Below, in pieces: positions 5,611 to 6,303 of a stretch of 6,303 nucleotides of DNA (position 1 is the stretch's first letter; every line of letters starts with the position of its first letter). The position numbers were made by a program, and so were the translations under genes. The notes under the pieces were generated by a model. The model searched no databases. It worked only from the letters and a program-made list of their open reading frames with translations, and was not told the origin of the DNA. This DNA is from JACCUZ01 sp038246575 (GTDB lineage Bacteria; Actinomycetota; Actinomycetes; JACCUZ01), in NCBI GenBank assembly GCA_038246575.1, contig JBBRVU010000220.1, forward strand, positions 1 to 6,303, in the 5' to 3' direction.

Positions 5611-6303
5611 ATGACGGCCACGACGTCAGAGGCGACCCAGAGCGACACAGCCGACCCGATCCTGCACGTCCTGTGGATCAACGCCGGACTGAGTTGTGAC
5701 GGTGACTCGGTGGCGCTCACGGCGGCCACCCAGCCCAGCATCGAGGAGATCGTGCTCGGAGCGCTACCGGGGCTGCCGAAGATCCAGGTGCACTGGCCGC
5801 TCATCGACTTCGAGTGCGGGCCCGAGACCGGTGCCGACAACTTCATCGAGTGGTGGCACAAGGCCGACCGCGGGGAGCTCGAGCCCTTCGTGCTGGTGGT
5901 CGAGGGCTCGATCCCCAACGAGTCGATCAAGGAGGAGGGCTACTGGTGCGGGTTCGGCAACAACCCGGCAACCGGTCAGCCGATGACCACCTCGGAATGG
6001 CTCGACCGGCTCGCGCCCAAGGCGACGGCGATCGTTGCCGTCGGCACCTGCGCGACCTACGGCGGCATCCACGCGATGGCGGGCAACCCGACCGGGGCCA
6101 TGGGCGTCCCCGACTACCTCGGCTGGGACTACAAGTCCAAGGCGGGCCTGCCGATCGTGTGCGTCCCGGGCTGCCCCATCCAGCCGGACAACCTGTCCGA
6201 GACCCTCGTCTACCTGCTCTACCAAATCGCCGGTCAGGCCCCGATGATCCCCCTCGACGAGGCGCTGCGGCCGGCCTGGCTGTTCGGCGCGACGGTCCAC
6301 GAG
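5611..6303 (+). CDS. hhyS: [NiFe]-hydrogenase small subunit, actinobacterial high-affinity type (N-terminal 231 residues)
   Basis: The gene is cut by the window end; 231 residues are visible and still open. It is the electron-transfer subunit of an uptake hydrogenase, carrying iron-sulfur clusters that pass electrons from the NiFe site of the large subunit. The proximal-cluster ligands are visible: C29 in the first motif, C147 in VAVGTCATYGG and C188 in VPGCPIQPDN. In the first motif, where most hydrogenases have CxxC, this protein has CDGD (29-32), so D32 takes the place of the fourth cysteine. This is the 3Cys-1Asp site known from the structure of the actinobacterial-type hydrogenase of Ralstonia eutropha (group 1h, formerly group 5). 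EGSIPNE (98-104) is the family's EGxxP segment. There is no Tat signal, so it is probably cytoplasmic or on the inner membrane face. The ATG has GGAGGA 10 nt upstream. The large subunit is expected just downstream. Group 1h enzymes oxidise trace hydrogen, often during starvation. Confidence 0.93.
   Translation, partial: MTATTSEATQSDTADPILHVLWINAGLSCDGDSVALTAATQPSIEEIVLGALPGLPKIQVHWPLIDFECGPETGADNFIEWWHKADRGELEPFVLVVEGSIPNESIKEEGYWCGFGNNPATGQPMTTSEWLDRLAPKATAIVAVGTCATYGGIHAMAGNPTGAMGVPDYLGWDYKSKAGLPIVCVPGCPIQPDNLSETLVYLLYQIAGQAPMIPLDEALRPAWLFGATVHE

Noticed and set aside
5379..6300. Minus-strand open frames of 183 and 178 codons at the right end
   Set aside because: Both are antisense to the clearly recognisable hydrogenase small subunit and its leader, and have no recognisable domain.

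Overview
This window looks like chromosomal DNA from a high-GC Gram-positive bacterium (Actinomycetota). The GC content is very high, third codon positions are almost always G or C, and the gene families are typical of actinobacteria: a double-zinc-ribbon class III cyclase, an XRE-TPR regulator and an actinobacterial-type [NiFe]-hydrogenase. The genus cannot be fixed from the sequence. There are no RNA genes, insertion sequences or CRISPR arrays.

Left part (1-2090). On the minus strand lie an XRE-type DNA-binding regulator with a long TPR-like helical C-terminus (378-1751) and, 50 bp downstream of it, the start of a double-zinc-ribbon adenylate/guanylate cyclase (1-327, cut by the window edge). 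Divergent from the regulator, across 136 bp, is a 47-codon gene (1888-2031). It has a good ribosome binding site, a clean Sec signal peptide and a mature tail of about 20 residues ending PPRCC. A very strong hairpin terminator follows 11 bases after its stop. A regulator with an HTH plus TPR domain beside a 47-residue exported peptide has the architecture of the RRNPP (Rap/Rgg/NprR/PlcR/PrgX) peptide quorum-sensing systems of Firmicutes. This pair is the most interesting candidate in the window.

Middle part (2089-5407). After a structured leader comes an EAL-domain c-di-GMP phosphodiesterase with all catalytic residues and a CBS-like tail (2236-3438). Its 3' end overlaps by 85 bp the 3' end of a convergent TetR-family repressor (3354-4040). 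The repressor is divergent from a two-gene operon, a SnoaL-like protein (4098-4538) and an NmrA-type atypical SDR (4538-5407). A 30-bp near-perfect dyad at 4050-4079, between the two divergent starts, is very probably the operator through which the repressor controls itself and that operon.

Right part (5408-6303). A 203-bp non-coding gap leads to the start of a [NiFe]-hydrogenase small subunit of the actinobacterial high-affinity type (hhyS-like, 5611 to the window end). It shows the characteristic Cys-to-Asp change at the proximal cluster site and no Tat signal. It marks the start of a hydrogen-oxidation operon that continues outside the window.
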